DNA from: a gamma proteobacterium endosymbiont of Lamellibrachia anaximandri
GTDB lineage: Bacteria; Pseudomonadota; Gammaproteobacteria; Chromatiales; Chromatiaceae
Direction: 5' to 3'
NCBI GenBank assembly: GCA_016756855.1
Contig: JAESPD010000020.1
Coordinates: forward strand, 1-58,585
DNA length: 58,585 nucleotides
Part shown: positions 28,343 through 38,300 of the stretch, in pieces
Position numbering within the stretch: position 1 is the first letter of the stretch
Layout of the letters: each line of letters starts with the position of its first letter
Notes under the pieces: generated by a model
What the model saw: only the letters and a program-made list of their open reading frames with translations
Databases searched by the model: none
Told to the model about the DNA's origin: nothing
Position numbers and translations under genes: made by a program

Positions 28343-29449
28343 TTGGCTGAAAATTCCCAGGCTACTCCTAGTTCCGAACAACCGCTGGTCGCCCACCTTC
28401 TCGAACTGCGGGACCGTGTGCTGCGCATGGTGCTGGTGGTGTTGGCGATCTTCCTGGTGCTGTTCCCTTTTGCCAACGACCTCTACATCATGGTTTCCGA
28501 TCCGTTGAGAAGCGCGTTGCCGGAAGGCAGCACCATGATCTCGACCAAGCCGATCGACCCATTCCTGATCCCGTTTAAACTCAGTCTGCAGATGGCTGTG
28601 TTTTTGGCTATTCCCTTTATTCTCCACCAGTTCTGGGCCTTTGTAGCGCCAGGGCTCTACAAGCATGAGAAGCGTCTGGTGATGCCGCTGCTGGTCTCCA
28701 GCACTCTGCTCTTCTATCTGGGCGTGTGCTTCGCCTATTTTATCGTCTTTCCGCTGGTCTTCGCCTTCCTCACCAGCACCGCGCCAGAAGGGATCGAGAT
28801 GGCTACCGATATGGGTAGTTATCTCGATTTTGTCATGACCCTGTTTTTCGCCTTCGGCATCGCCTTTGAGGTGCCGATCGCTACTATCATTCTGGTGTGG
28901 ATGGGGGTGACGACACCGGAGAGCCTGAGATCCAAACGTCCCTACATCATCGTCGGTGCCTTTGTCGTCGGCATGTTTCTGACGCCGCCGGATATCATCT
29001 CCCAGACGCTTCTGGCCCTGCCCATGTGGGTGCTGTTTGAAATAGGCGTCTTCTTCTCTGCGAATTTTGTGCGTAAGAGAGAGGATGACTCCGAAGACGC
29101 GGGTGTCGAGCCTGCGATGGCGACGGCCACAGCCGGTTCGTCATCGGCAACCCCCGAGCCTGAGACACCGATGGGTTCGGAGATAGACCCTGCGAATGAC
29201 TACGTCGATCCTGATCGTTTCGTGCCCCTGACCGATGATGAGATGGAGGCCCAACTCGACGCCATCGAGGATGAGGAAGATGAGGACGATGGACCCTCGG
29301 TGGAAGAGAAGTTTCGTCAGATCCAGACATCCCGTGACGTCGGTGATGTGGAGCAGGCCCGCGAACTGCTCTATGAGATTCTGGAAGAGGGCAACGCCGA
29401 CCAGCGACGGGTGGCCAGAAACATCCTCGCCCAGCTGGATACGCCGTAG
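28343..29449 (+). CDS. tatC: Twin-arginine translocase subunit TatC with long C-terminal extension
   Basis: TatC, the signal-peptide receptor, with six membrane helices in residues ~20-245 ([37 protein letters not shown]). The longest frame starts inside tatB; I prefer the TTG at 28343 giving [15 protein letters not shown], which leaves a 368-aa protein. TatC is usually ~250 aa. The extra ~120 residues are an acidic, Ser/Thr/Pro-rich linker, then a two-helix segment ([31 protein letters not shown]) that looks like the TPR-like C-terminal module of FimV. There is no frameshift or stop between the parts. Confidence 0.92.
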   Translation: MAENSQATPSSEQPLVAHLLELRDRVLRMVLVVLAIFLVLFPFANDLYIMVSDPLRSALPEGSTMISTKPIDPFLIPFKLSLQMAVFLAIPFILHQFWAFVAPGLYKHEKRLVMPLLVSSTLLFYLGVCFAYFIVFPLVFAFLTSTAPEGIEMATDMGSYLDFVMTLFFAFGIAFEVPIATIILVWMGVTTPESLRSKRPYIIVGAFVVGMFLTPPDIISQTLLALPMWVLFEIGVFFSANFVRKREDDSEDAGVEPAMATATAGSSSATPEPETPMGSEIDPANDYVDPDRFVPLTDDEMEAQLDAIEDEEDEDDGPSVEEKFRQIQTSRDVGDVEQARELLYEILEEGNADQRRVARNILAQLDTP

Positions 29450-29497
29450 ATTTTAATCTTGTTGGGTTTAATTTCCCCGTCCGCTTGTGGCGAGGTG

Positions 29498-29836
29498 TTA
29501 TCGGTAGCGCATCCGCGTACCGTGTACCAGTGACAGGGAAATCTCTTCCGGTGTCAACTCCTTGGGAAAAAAGGCCCCGGAGATCTTTGCGCCGTTGATG
29601 CTGGTTCCCTCCATTTGCGTCTCTGACAGATTCAATCCCCGCAGGTCTGCCTGACGCAGATAGGCGCCACGCATGTCCAGACCCCTTGCATCAAGTTCGC
29701 GTAGATCCAATCCCCGCAGATCCGCCTGCTGCAGATCGCAGGACTCTCCATCCGCCCTTCGCTGATTGAACTCGGTTATCTTCTCATCCCGCAGTAACTG
29801 ATACATAACGTCCTGCTTGATTTCGGGTTTCTGCAT
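29498..29836 (-). CDS. Pentapeptide-repeat protein
   Basis: A 112-aa protein with about eleven A(D/N)LXX-type repeats from residue ~33 to 90 (DLQQADLRGLDLRELDARGL then DMRGAYLRQADLRGLNLSET). These form a right-handed quadrilateral helix. No signal peptide. It follows the potassium channel gene by 9 bp, so the two are likely one transcript. Role unknown. Confidence 0.85.
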   Translation of the reverse strand: MQKPEIKQDVMYQLLRDEKITEFNQRRADGESCDLQQADLRGLDLRELDARGLDMRGAYLRQADLRGLNLSETQMEGTSINGAKISGAFFPKELTPEEISLSLVHGTRMRYR

Positions 29837-29845
29837 GTTTCTCTC

Positions 29846-30166
29846 CTATCTGCCCAGCGCGGCATGAAGTGCCTGCTGAGTTGCGTAGACGGCTGCCGCA
29901 ACAATGATGCCGGTAAAAATTACACCGATGATGCCAAGAGGGATAGCCAATAATCTGGGCAGAGGTTTTTTCGGCGTGAAATCACCGTAGCCAATGGTCA
30001 ATGCGGTGATGAAGGACATGTAGATGGCGAGGTTGATAGGTAAGGGTTCCTGCCGGGCAATAACAGCTGCGCTAAGCAGGATAAGCGTGATAAGAAACAG
30101 GAGAATGGGGGCGGTGTAGAAAAGGGCCTGGGAAAATATCTGTAAAAAGAGCAGTGTTGTCTCCAT
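29846..30166 (-). CDS. Two-TM potassium channel
   Basis: A 106-aa ion-channel protein: two membrane helices around a pore loop with the K+ selectivity filter TIGYGD (residues ~58-63) followed by FTPKKPLPRLLAI. An extra N-terminal hydrophobic stretch precedes (FYTAPILLFLITLILLSAAV). No cytoplasmic RCK domain, so gating is not evident. It is paired with the pentapeptide gene. Confidence 0.88.
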   Translation of the reverse strand: METTLLFLQIFSQALFYTAPILLFLITLILLSAAVIARQEPLPINLAIYMSFITALTIGYGDFTPKKPLPRLLAIPLGIIGVIFTGIIVAAAVYATQQALHAALGR

Positions 30167-30337
30167 GGTGTCCTTTTATCTCTTGATGTGACTTCAAGTA
30201 ATTAAGGCTAAGCCGACCCTCACCTTCAATCAAGTGTTGAGAGTGTTTTATTGTGCAGGCAAATAGTTTTTTTATCTTGTATTGGTTATTGTGGGTTATA
30301 AATCGATTCCCGGTTGAACGAAATTCATGGAGCGCCT

Positions 30338-31279
30338 ATGGCTTCCACCCCTCAAGTCTATTACAAACAAAACCGCCTGAAGCAGCTGCGGGCTTTTTGC
30401 CATGCTGCCCAGACCGGTTCTATCAGCGAGGCGGCAGAACGCATCTACCTCAGTCAGCCGACCGTATCCTTGCAGATCCAGGCGCTGGAGCGTGAATTCG
30501 ACACAGTGCTGTTCGAACGGCGCGGTCCAAAGATCAAACTGACATCGGAGGGGGAAATTCTCTACAAGTTGGCGCAGCCCCTGGTGGAGGGGATGGACAA
30601 GTTGCGGGAGACCTTTTCCGCCGCTTGCGGCAAGCTTGAGAGTGGTGAACTCAATATAGCGGCGGGGGAGTCGACGATACTCTACATCCTGCCGGAGCCA
30701 CTACGGCGTTTTGCCGAACGTTTTCCAGGTATACGGTTGAAACTGCACAATGTGACCGGGCGCGACGGGATGACGATGCTACGCGCTGATGAGGCCGATT
30801 TTGCCATCGGTTCCATGCTGGAAGTGCCGGACGATGTGACCTACGAACCCATTGTGAACTATGGCCCCGCGTTGATAACCCCGCTGGGACATCCGTTGGC
30901 GGACAAGTCGAGGGTTACCCTGAAAGACATCAGTCCCTACGGGCTGATTTTGCCACCCCACCACCTGAGTACCTGGCGCATGGTCGACCTGGTTTTCGAA
31001 CAGCACAACGCCAGCTACAAAGTCACCCTGGAAGCGGGAGGCTGGGAGGTGATCAAGCGATATGTCGAGAATGGCATGGGCATCTCGATCGTTACCGATC
31101 TCTGCCTGACCGGGGATGAAAAGGTGGTGAAGATTCCCCTCGGGGAATATTTTCCGGATCGCAGTTACGGCATCGTGCTGCGACGCGGTAAGTTCATTTC
31201 ACCTCAATCAAAGCGGTTTCTTGAAATCATGCGGGAAGTGTTTGGTGGAAAGAGAGGTTTGGACGCAGGATCGGGGTAG
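30338..31279 (+). CDS. LysR-family regulator, CysB/CbbR-like
   Basis: A 313-aa LysR-type regulator. The N-terminal HTH is QLRAFCHAAQTGSISEAAER with the recognition helix in LSQPTVSLQIQALE; a periplasmic-binding-like effector domain follows (~95-300). I start at the ATG preceded by GGAGCG rather than a TTG 8 codons upstream. The effector domain resembles CysB-type regulators more than CbbR, but the inducer cannot be read. The pfkB-like gene 21 bp downstream is a possible co-transcribed target. Confidence 0.88.
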   Translation: MASTPQVYYKQNRLKQLRAFCHAAQTGSISEAAERIYLSQPTVSLQIQALEREFDTVLFERRGPKIKLTSEGEILYKLAQPLVEGMDKLRETFSAACGKLESGELNIAAGESTILYILPEPLRRFAERFPGIRLKLHNVTGRDGMTMLRADEADFAIGSMLEVPDDVTYEPIVNYGPALITPLGHPLADKSRVTLKDISPYGLILPPHHLSTWRMVDLVFEQHNASYKVTLEAGGWEVIKRYVENGMGISIVTDLCLTGDEKVVKIPLGEYFPDRSYGIVLRRGKFISPQSKRFLEIMREVFGGKRGLDAGSG

Positions 31280-31300
31280 GCATACCACTCCTGCCATCTC

Positions 31301-32197
31301 ATGAAATCGGGCTATGCTGTGAAAGCTGTACCGCTAATCTTTGGCGAAGTGCTTTTTGACTGTTTCGAGGACGGCAATCGGGTATTGGGTGGCGCACCCT
31401 TCAATGTCGCCTGGAATCTGCAGGCGTTTGGGGCGGCCCCCTTGCTTATCAGTCGTGTTGGAGACGATGCTTCGGGTCGGCGGATTAGGGACACTATGCA
31501 GCAGTGGGGGATGAATGATGCGGGGTTGCAGCTCGATTGCGCTCATCCGACAGGCACGGTGAAGGTGACCCTCAGAGGTGGGGAGCCTGATTTCGAGATT
31601 GTCGCTGACCAGGCCTACGATTTTATCCAGGATTGCGCAATGCCGCCTTTCGATGCGGCACTGATCTACCATGGCAGTCTGGGTTTGAGGCGTCCCGAGG
31701 CGAAAGTTGCCCTGGAGTCTTTGAAAACCAGCCACCCCGCCCCTGTCTTTTTGGACGTCAATCTGAGGCCGCCCTGGTGGCAGGCTGAAGAGGTGAAACA
31801 GATGCTGGATGGCAGCACTTGGGCAAAACTCAATGAGAATGAAGTAAAGATGTTGTGCGAGGGTCGGGGAGACCTGCGAAGCCGGGCGGAGAGTTTACTG
31901 CATGACCACGCGTTGGAACTCATTATTGTGACTCGGGGAAGTCGGGGCGCCTTCGCCCTGAACCAGCGCGGCGAATTTGAGACGGTTTTGCCACAGGATG
32001 AAATTTCCGTGGTGGACACAGTGGGCGCCGGGGATGCCTTCGCCAGCGTATGCATTCTCGGACTGCTACGCCAGTGGGATCTCAAAACCCTGTTGTTCCG
32101 TGCCCACTCCTTTGCCTCGGCGCTGGTCGGCCGACAGGGTGCAACAGTGCTGGATCCCGTTTTTTACCAGCAACAGCTTAGGACATGGGAAGTCTGA
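31301..32197 (+). CDS. PfkB-family carbohydrate kinase (fructokinase-like)
   Basis: A 298-aa ribokinase-superfamily sugar kinase. N-terminal substrate motif GGAPFNVAWNLQAFG, and the catalytic signature DTVGAGDAFASVCILGLL with the base Asp near residue 245. Fructokinase is the best guess from GEVLFDCFEDGNRVLGGAPF. Immediately downstream of the LysR gene; its stop is 17 bp from the convergent SEL1-SPOR gene. Confidence 0.88.
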   Translation: MKSGYAVKAVPLIFGEVLFDCFEDGNRVLGGAPFNVAWNLQAFGAAPLLISRVGDDASGRRIRDTMQQWGMNDAGLQLDCAHPTGTVKVTLRGGEPDFEIVADQAYDFIQDCAMPPFDAALIYHGSLGLRRPEAKVALESLKTSHPAPVFLDVNLRPPWWQAEEVKQMLDGSTWAKLNENEVKMLCEGRGDLRSRAESLLHDHALELIIVTRGSRGAFALNQRGEFETVLPQDEISVVDTVGAGDAFASVCILGLLRQWDLKTLLFRAHSFASALVGRQGATVLDPVFYQQQLRTWEV

Positions 32198-32214
32198 TTC
32201 GTATTTTGGTACGT

Positions 32215-33102
32215 CTACGGGGAGCGTCCGAAATCCCCAGCCAGGATGATTTTCTGAATATCCTTTATCGGGCGCACCCACGCCTGCAGTCTCTTCAGGG
32301 ATGGGTTGAGGCGTTCGATGGTGGCAGTGGCCTCAGCCCTGCTTGTATAGTCCCCGAAGACTACCCCGGTCCAGATCTCCTTTTCCCTTGTAAAGCGGAA
32401 CAGTAGCGCCTTTCCCTGAAGCCTATGTTGCTGCACAAAGTGGACTGCGGTCTCAGGAGCCTTGGCGGAGAGGAAATGGATGGTGTAGTGCTCTGCCGGC
32501 AGGGTAAGCAGGCGGCTTTCGCTGCGGAGTGGTTCACGTTGCCAGTCGGTCGTTATCCGGTCATAGGCAATCGGCTCGTCGAACTCCATGAGCTTTTGTG
32601 CTGCCTGTTCTTCACCCTGTGAAGCAGCGGCACGGAACCAGGCGATCCCCTCTTCATGGTCAGTCTGACCACTCCTTTCGCTGGTGAGCAGTGAGCCGAG
32701 ATTGAACTGCGCCCGGGTATAACCTTGCATGGATGCCTTGCGCCACCAATATTCCGCTTTGTTGATATCCTGTCTGGTGCCACGACCGTTGAGATAGGCG
32801 TTTCCCAGATTGAACTGGGCGGGCGCATGGCCTTTTTCGGCAGCAAGTCTGAACCATTTGGTCGCTTTTTCCGGATCTTTTTCAACGCCAATGCCCTGAA
32901 AATAGAGCACACCGAGACCGTATGCACCCAGGCTGTCCCCTGCGCTGGCCGCTTTCCTGAACAGTTGCAACGCTTGCTCCGTTTTGCCCTGTTCGATCAG
33001 TCTGGCTCCCTCCCCTACAAGATTGGCCCGAGTCGCAGTGGAGAACCCCAGCAGGAGCAGAGTTACAATCAAGAAAGGTTTTAGGCCGATGAGAAAAATC
33101 AT
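32215..33102 (-). CDS. Secreted SEL1-repeat protein with SPOR domain
   Basis: A 295-aa protein: signal peptide (MIFLIGLKPFLIVTLLLLGF), four SEL1/TPR-like repeats at ~30-175 (AYGLGVLYFQGIGVEKDPEK, AQFNLGNAYLNGRGTRQDIN), and a C-terminal SPOR-like domain (~215-285; HYTIHFLSAKAPETAVHFVQ, FGDYTSRAEATATIERL). SPOR domains bind denuded peptidoglycan, so a periplasmic septal or cell-wall role is likely. I chose the ATG at the signal peptide; the longer frame begins with GTG and adds 28 unlikely residues. No strong ribosome site is seen. Confidence 0.85.
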   Translation of the reverse strand: MIFLIGLKPFLIVTLLLLGFSTATRANLVGEGARLIEQGKTEQALQLFRKAASAGDSLGAYGLGVLYFQGIGVEKDPEKATKWFRLAAEKGHAPAQFNLGNAYLNGRGTRQDINKAEYWWRKASMQGYTRAQFNLGSLLTSERSGQTDHEEGIAWFRAAASQGEEQAAQKLMEFDEPIAYDRITTDWQREPLRSESRLLTLPAEHYTIHFLSAKAPETAVHFVQQHRLQGKALLFRFTREKEIWTGVVFGDYTSRAEATATIERLNPSLKRLQAWVRPIKDIQKIILAGDFGRSP

Positions 33103-33221
33103 TGTTGATAAGCGGATGAGACGACAGTGGCGTCGTTTTTCATGGATCTGGAAATTGGGCAGTCTAATTTTATGCTTCGGCAGCACAACAGTCGAAGCCA
33201 GAAAGTGGGCTTTATATCACG

Positions 33222-33249
33222 AAAAAACGCCGGTTGGAGAGACCGGCGT
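33222..33249 (-). terminator. Rho-independent terminator after the Ig-like lipoprotein gene
   Basis: On the minus strand ACGCCGGT pairs with ACCGGCGT (8 bp, 7-nt loop CTCTCCA) and is followed by six Ts. It lies 33 bp past the stop of the gene at 33282. Confidence 0.85.
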
Positions 33250-33281
33250 AAATTGGACATTCTTGTCCGGAGAGAATTCAA

Positions 33282-34973
33282 TCAGAGTTGGACGTTGACT
33301 TCGCTGGAGAAGCTTGACTCGTGGCCACCGAGATTGACAGCGGTCACAACGAAATAGTGGTTGCCTACACCGTCGACATTCAGATCGTGGGTGACGACAT
33401 TACCGACTGCGATCGGGTCGCCATAATTGCCGCTGCTGGTGCCATGATAGAGATTATAGCTTGCCACATCCCCGCCGGTGCTAGCATTCCAGGCAATGCG
33501 TACGCTAGAGCTGCACTGGCTGAGGCAATCCACGGTCAGGTTGACGCTGGCGGTTGCCGAGTCGCCATCGGCATCTGTGATCTGATAGATGAAGCTGTCC
33601 ACGCCGCGGTAGCCGTTTGCAGGACTGTAGGTCACGGTGCCGTCACTGTTCACCTGCAGAGTACCGTGGCTGGCGCTGCCGGAGACGGTCAGAGTCACCG
33701 GGCCATCCTCAAGACCACTGTCGTTGCTCAACAGATTGATGGTGACGGCGGAATTCTCAATGGTGGAGGCGCTATCAGCCTGAGCCACTGGCAGGTGGTC
33801 AACTGGGGTTGCGCCACCATCGGTGTTGCCGCCATCGGTATTGCCGCCGTCGGTACTGATACTGACCGGGCTGTTGGCGGCCACGTTGATGTCGCTGACG
33901 CCGCCGGTGTTGCTGCTGGCGGCAAGCGAGATGGACTGGTCGATTGAAACAGTGACGCTGCCGCTCATGCCGCTATCTCCCAAACCTTGGGAGACCACGG
34001 TGGTGGAGACATCGCTGCCCAGGCTGAAGAGAACGGTGAGAAGGTTATCGAAGGTCACATTCGGATCGATGGCCCGGGCAGCAGCCAGTGCAAACTTGGC
34101 CTGCTCAATCATCAGGTCATTGATCGTTACAGTGGTTGTAGAGCGGTTGGCGGTGCTCGCATTCCCCATGATCTGCTCGATAGCGTTGTCCAGCGCCAGG
34201 GTGGCGGAACTATTGTTGACTTGTAGGTCATTGAGCATGGCTTCGATCAGTACCTGGGCGGACACCACATGGGCGATGGCGGTATAGCGGGCGTTGGTGC
34301 CTGGTCCGCCAACACCATCCAGTGCGCCGTCGGTCAAATCGGCTGCCAGGGCGGCGAAAACTGCATCTTCATCGATACCGTTGCCGATCCAGTAGCTGGC
34401 ACGGCGTACCATTTCACCGAAGACTTCACTGGCCTTGGTAATCACTGCAACATTGTTGTCGGTGATATCGTTAGTGATGGGGTCGGTTACCAGGGCGGTG
34501 TCGAGGCCGAAGTTCATCTTGGTGATTACCGCTTCACGGGCGCTGTTGAGGTTGGCGAGGTTAAGTCCGCCCGACATGGCCAGGGCGGTCTTCACGATCA
34601 TGGTGGAGTGAGGGTTCAGGTTGATGCGGGTTTGACTGCGATCCATGACCACTGCGGTGAGAGTGAAGTCGGGCTGTGCATTGGTTACCAAGTCGATACC
34701 AAGAGTGGCTTCGATGATCAGGGGGAACTGTTCATCGGCGATCTCGCCGACATAGGCGAAGTTGGCCTGGTTGTCACTGGTCGTAGAGGAGATAACCTCG
34801 AAGTTGCGATTGCGGATTGTCACAGTGGCGCCCACGACAGGTCCGTCGCCTACACTGCCGCCGAACTCCACCCTATTGGAAGTGGTCGCCTCACTTATAG
34901 TGTCACCTCCGCCACATGCGGTAACCAGGATTCCGGTAAGTACCATTGCGAAGATGTTATGTAAGGCTTTCAT
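33282..34973 (-). CDS. Large surface lipoprotein with cadherin-like and fibronectin-like domains
   Basis: A 563-aa lipoprotein: lipobox LVTAC with C20 after a signal peptide, then GGGD, pointing to the outer membrane. Residues ~35-120 are an Ig-like carboxypeptidase-regulatory-type fold (GPVVGATVTIRNRNFEVISS). The middle ~120-350 is helical and Ala-rich. A short DGGNTDGGNTDGG linker near 380 leads to a cadherin/VCBS-like domain (DGTVTYSPANGYRGVDSFIY) and a C-terminal fibronectin-III-like domain ending at the last residue. No enzymatic motif. Probably adhesion or surface structure. Confidence 0.8.
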   Translation of the reverse strand: MKALHNIFAMVLTGILVTACGGGDTISEATTSNRVEFGGSVGDGPVVGATVTIRNRNFEVISSTTSDNQANFAYVGEIADEQFPLIIEATLGIDLVTNAQPDFTLTAVVMDRSQTRINLNPHSTMIVKTALAMSGGLNLANLNSAREAVITKMNFGLDTALVTDPITNDITDNNVAVITKASEVFGEMVRRASYWIGNGIDEDAVFAALAADLTDGALDGVGGPGTNARYTAIAHVVSAQVLIEAMLNDLQVNNSSATLALDNAIEQIMGNASTANRSTTTVTINDLMIEQAKFALAAARAIDPNVTFDNLLTVLFSLGSDVSTTVVSQGLGDSGMSGSVTVSIDQSISLAASSNTGGVSDINVAANSPVSISTDGGNTDGGNTDGGATPVDHLPVAQADSASTIENSAVTINLLSNDSGLEDGPVTLTVSGSASHGTLQVNSDGTVTYSPANGYRGVDSFIYQITDADGDSATASVNLTVDCLSQCSSSVRIAWNASTGGDVASYNLYHGTSSGNYGDPIAVGNVVTHDLNVDGVGNHYFVVTAVNLGGHESSFSSEVNVQL

Positions 34974-35342
34974 GGCTGCACCCGTTGATTATATTTCCGT
35001 TACCCAGGATATCGGTGCGACAGCGGGACTTCTTCAGTCGCCAGTTCACACTTTTTCCGGTATCGACGCACGCATTTTTGCATCCTCCGAAGGAGTGAGA
35101 TCAGGGTCACGTTTTTTGCCCCAAAGCGGGCAAAAAAACCACTTTTGTTTCCCTGCCCTGGGAAATAAAACCGTGCAGGTGGGGAACAATATTCACTTTT
35201 CCACGCCTTGATTGAGTTTCGTTTGATCGAATTCTGATGCCGACGGGAAGGTACTTCTGGTCTTTGGGAAGGTATAGACTAGAGAAGGAGTGACAGGCGT
35301 ATTTTGTCCCACTCTCTACATTGGCAGACAAGGAAAGGTGAC
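34974..35342. other. Divergent intergenic region with potential RNA structure
   Basis: About 370 bp between a minus-strand lipoprotein gene and the plus-strand DUF748 gene. Read on the minus strand upstream of the lipoprotein, a long imperfect stem (GATACCGG with CCGATATC) encloses a second stem (GGCGAC with GTCGC), and a tight CTCC-TTC-GGAG hairpin lies 5' of it. I could not match this to a known riboswitch. A hairpin with T and A runs is listed separately. Confidence 0.4.
35112..35137. terminator. Hairpin with T/A runs, bidirectional terminator-like
   Basis: TTTTTTGCCC pairs with GGGCAAAAAA (10 bp, 6-nt loop CAAAGC). It could stop transcription in either direction. Being between divergent genes it does not follow a coding region, so it may be part of a leader-attenuation device or end antisense transcripts. 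Confidence 0.55.
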
Positions 35343-38300
35343 ATGACCGTTGACCCGCTGATAAAAATTATTACCGCCAGGCTGCAATCCAGACGGTTCA
35401 TGGCGATAACGGGTGGCATCACTCTGCTCATCATCGGTGTACTCGTCTTTATCCCGTTTGGCATACAGATGGGCATCAGCAGCTATATGCTCGATCATGG
35501 GATACGAAAGGTGGAGATCGAGGATGTCGATTTCAATCCCTTTAGCGGCCGTTTCCATCTGCGTGGACTCTCCGCCATAGGAGAGGGAGAACGACGCGTG
35601 GAGTTGAAGCGTTGCAGCGCGGAGATTGTCTGGCACTTCCTCTTCAGTCGCCGTGCCCGGCTTCGTATGGTTGAAGTCGATGGCCTGCAGCTCGGCATGG
35701 AGCAGAAGGCAGAGGGCGTGGTGCACTTGGGCGGTATCGTGATACGTACCCTTGGCGGCGAGGCCATGGGCGGAGAGGGAGAGCCTTGGGGATTTGCGAT
35801 TGATCAGTTGAAGATCGTCAACACCAAGCTTACATATACCAACGGCGATTTCAATAGTGAGCTGAAGATCGATAGCCTCCAGCTTGAAGATTTAATGAGT
35901 TGGAAGCCACAACACAGCGCCCGTTTCAGCCTCTCCGGCAAGCTCAACCAGGCACCTCTGAAGCTAACGGGAGAGAGCAGACCGTTTGTGGATGAACCCT
36001 GGGTTGCCGGGCAGTTGGGGCTGGAGCAGATTTTACTGGACCCGATTCAGGCGCTGGGCATGGAGAGTGTGCGCCGGTTAAAAGGTAAGTTAACCATCGA
36101 CAGCGCCTTCAAAGTCGAACTGAAACCGGAAGGCCGCTTCCTCTGGAGTACCGATGGCAACCTGGGAACGGATTCACTCCAGCTGCGGACGCCTTGGGTA
36201 GAGGTGGCTGACAAGTCGACCCGCTGGAACGGCACCATGCAGGGCGGCTGGTCTTCAGGGAAGGGACTGGAACTGGATCTGAGCGGCAGTCTCAACCATC
36301 ACCTGACCCAGGTGGATCTGCCCAACCCGGTAATGAAGATAGAGAGTGGTGCAACCCGTTGGAAGGGGAGAGTGCAACTGACTCAGGGTGCTCAAGGCCT
36401 GCATCTGCAGGTGCTTGGGGATCTCGGATTGCAGCAGACGAAAATGGATGGCCGTGCTTCTGATCTGGGAGAAGTGGCTGCGGAGACGGTAGAGATCAAC
36501 AGTATGAATCTCAAGCTCGGTATCGATAAGGCGGGGCAGCTTGAACTCTCCAATCGGGCCAAGGTGATGATGAATCAGCTGCAGCTTTCTGATCCGCAAA
36601 ACGCCCTCTCGCTGGAGAAGATCAACTGGCAGGGTGATGTGGCCCTCAAAGGTCAGGCCCTCAGGGTCGAGGGGGATATGGATCTGGGTCATCTGTCGAT
36701 TAAACATGCGGGCGAACAATCGGCCCAGGTGGCGGTTGCTGCCCTGAAGCTCGGCAAGCTGCTGTTCAGCATGGACAGAAATGATGCGGGGGGGATTCAG
36801 CTCTCGAATCATAGTGATCTGCAAGTGGATGGGGTGGATCTCTCCATTCCGCAGGGGGCAGTGCAGTTGGCGGAGGTGCTTTGGTCAGGAGATTTTTCTC
36901 TGGATCAACCCGACCCTGAGATGGCTGCCATGACATTGGCAACCGATGGCCGCCTGGGGTTGAAATCATTTGAGGGAAATGTGTCTGATCCGGGAGTGTC
37001 CCTGACTAATGAGCAGTTTGAATGGAACGGCAGATTTGCATTGCAGACAGGTGGCGAGGTACCTGTCGTGACCAGCGAGGGTGGAGCCCAAATTGACCGC
37101 ATCACTTTCAGCGATACCCGCAGCCAGGTGACTTTGATGGCTCTGGAGCAGCTTAAGCTGACAGAGGTGGCCATAACCGAGGGTAACCGTCTGGCCATGG
37201 CGGAGACAGTTTTCAAAGGGTTGGAACTCTCGGCGCCCGTGGAGCAGGAGGGGGAACGTATCCTGTTCACTGAATCGATTCATCTCCGCGACTGGTCATT
37301 TTCGATGGAGGACGGATTAGCCATAAAACAGATCGAAAAACAGGGCATTGAAAAGACTCTGAGAAGATCCGGAAAGGGGCACTGGAATGTTGTCGTCTTC
37401 CAGGAAGTGATGACTGAACTGTTGACGGGTGAGACAGGCAAGATCGACGTCGAAGCACCGCCCGCGATCTCACTTCAGGAGACCGGGCAGAAGCTGGCGG
37501 AGACCGAAGAAAAATTGATGCAGCCTGAACCGCAAACGGAGGGAGCTGTCGAAATCCCCTTGCCGATTGTGATCGATCAGATCGTCTTGCAGGGGGAGAA
37601 TAAAATCCATGTGCGGGATGATTTCGTCGATCCCCCCTTTGCCATGACGACAATCATCGAAGCGTTCGAGGTAGAGGGAATAGACAGTACCCAACCTGAG
37701 AAGCTGACCAGTCTCCACCTTAAAGCCAATCTTGGCAGGCACACCCGTCTCACATTGGATGCTGACTACACCCCTTTTTATCGCCCACCCAGCGGTCATT
37801 TAAAAGGTGAGATCGATGCGTTTGAGCTGCCTAAGGCCTCCTCTTATTCAGGAGACGCAATAGGTTACAAAATGGATAGCGGCGAGTTGGATCTGATCAT
37901 TGACTTCAATCTCGACAAGGGACAGATTGCAGCGGAGAACAAGATCGAAATCAACAGGCTCGAGGTTTCTCCGGTGAGTGACGAAAAGGCGCAGAAACTC
38001 ACTGCAAAGATCTCCATGCCGCTGGATACCGCCCTCGGCATACTGGAGGATAAAAACGACAACATCGTGTTGAATATCCCTGTTTCCGGGGAGATGGGTA
38101 ATCTACAGATAGACCCAAGCGATGTGATTTCGATTGCGCTGGGTAAAGCGATCAAGACGGGTGCGCTGGCCACGCTTGGCGCAGCGTTTTTTCCCTACGG
38201 AACGGCGATAGCAATTGCCACACACCTGGCAGACAGCAATTCGGCGATCCGCCTCGATCCGGTTGCTTTTGCAGCGGCTTCCGGGGAGTTGGAAGGTGAA

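Noticed and set aside
34974-35110. Known riboswitch (c-di-GMP GEMM or TPP) upstream of the lipoprotein gene
   Set aside because: The core motifs do not align by eye; only generic stems are supported.
35160-35210. Solitary CRISPR-repeat-like string (GCAGGTGGGGAACA) upstream of the DUF748 gene
   Set aside because: It needs a two-base deletion to align and lacks the rest of the repeat; likely coincidence.
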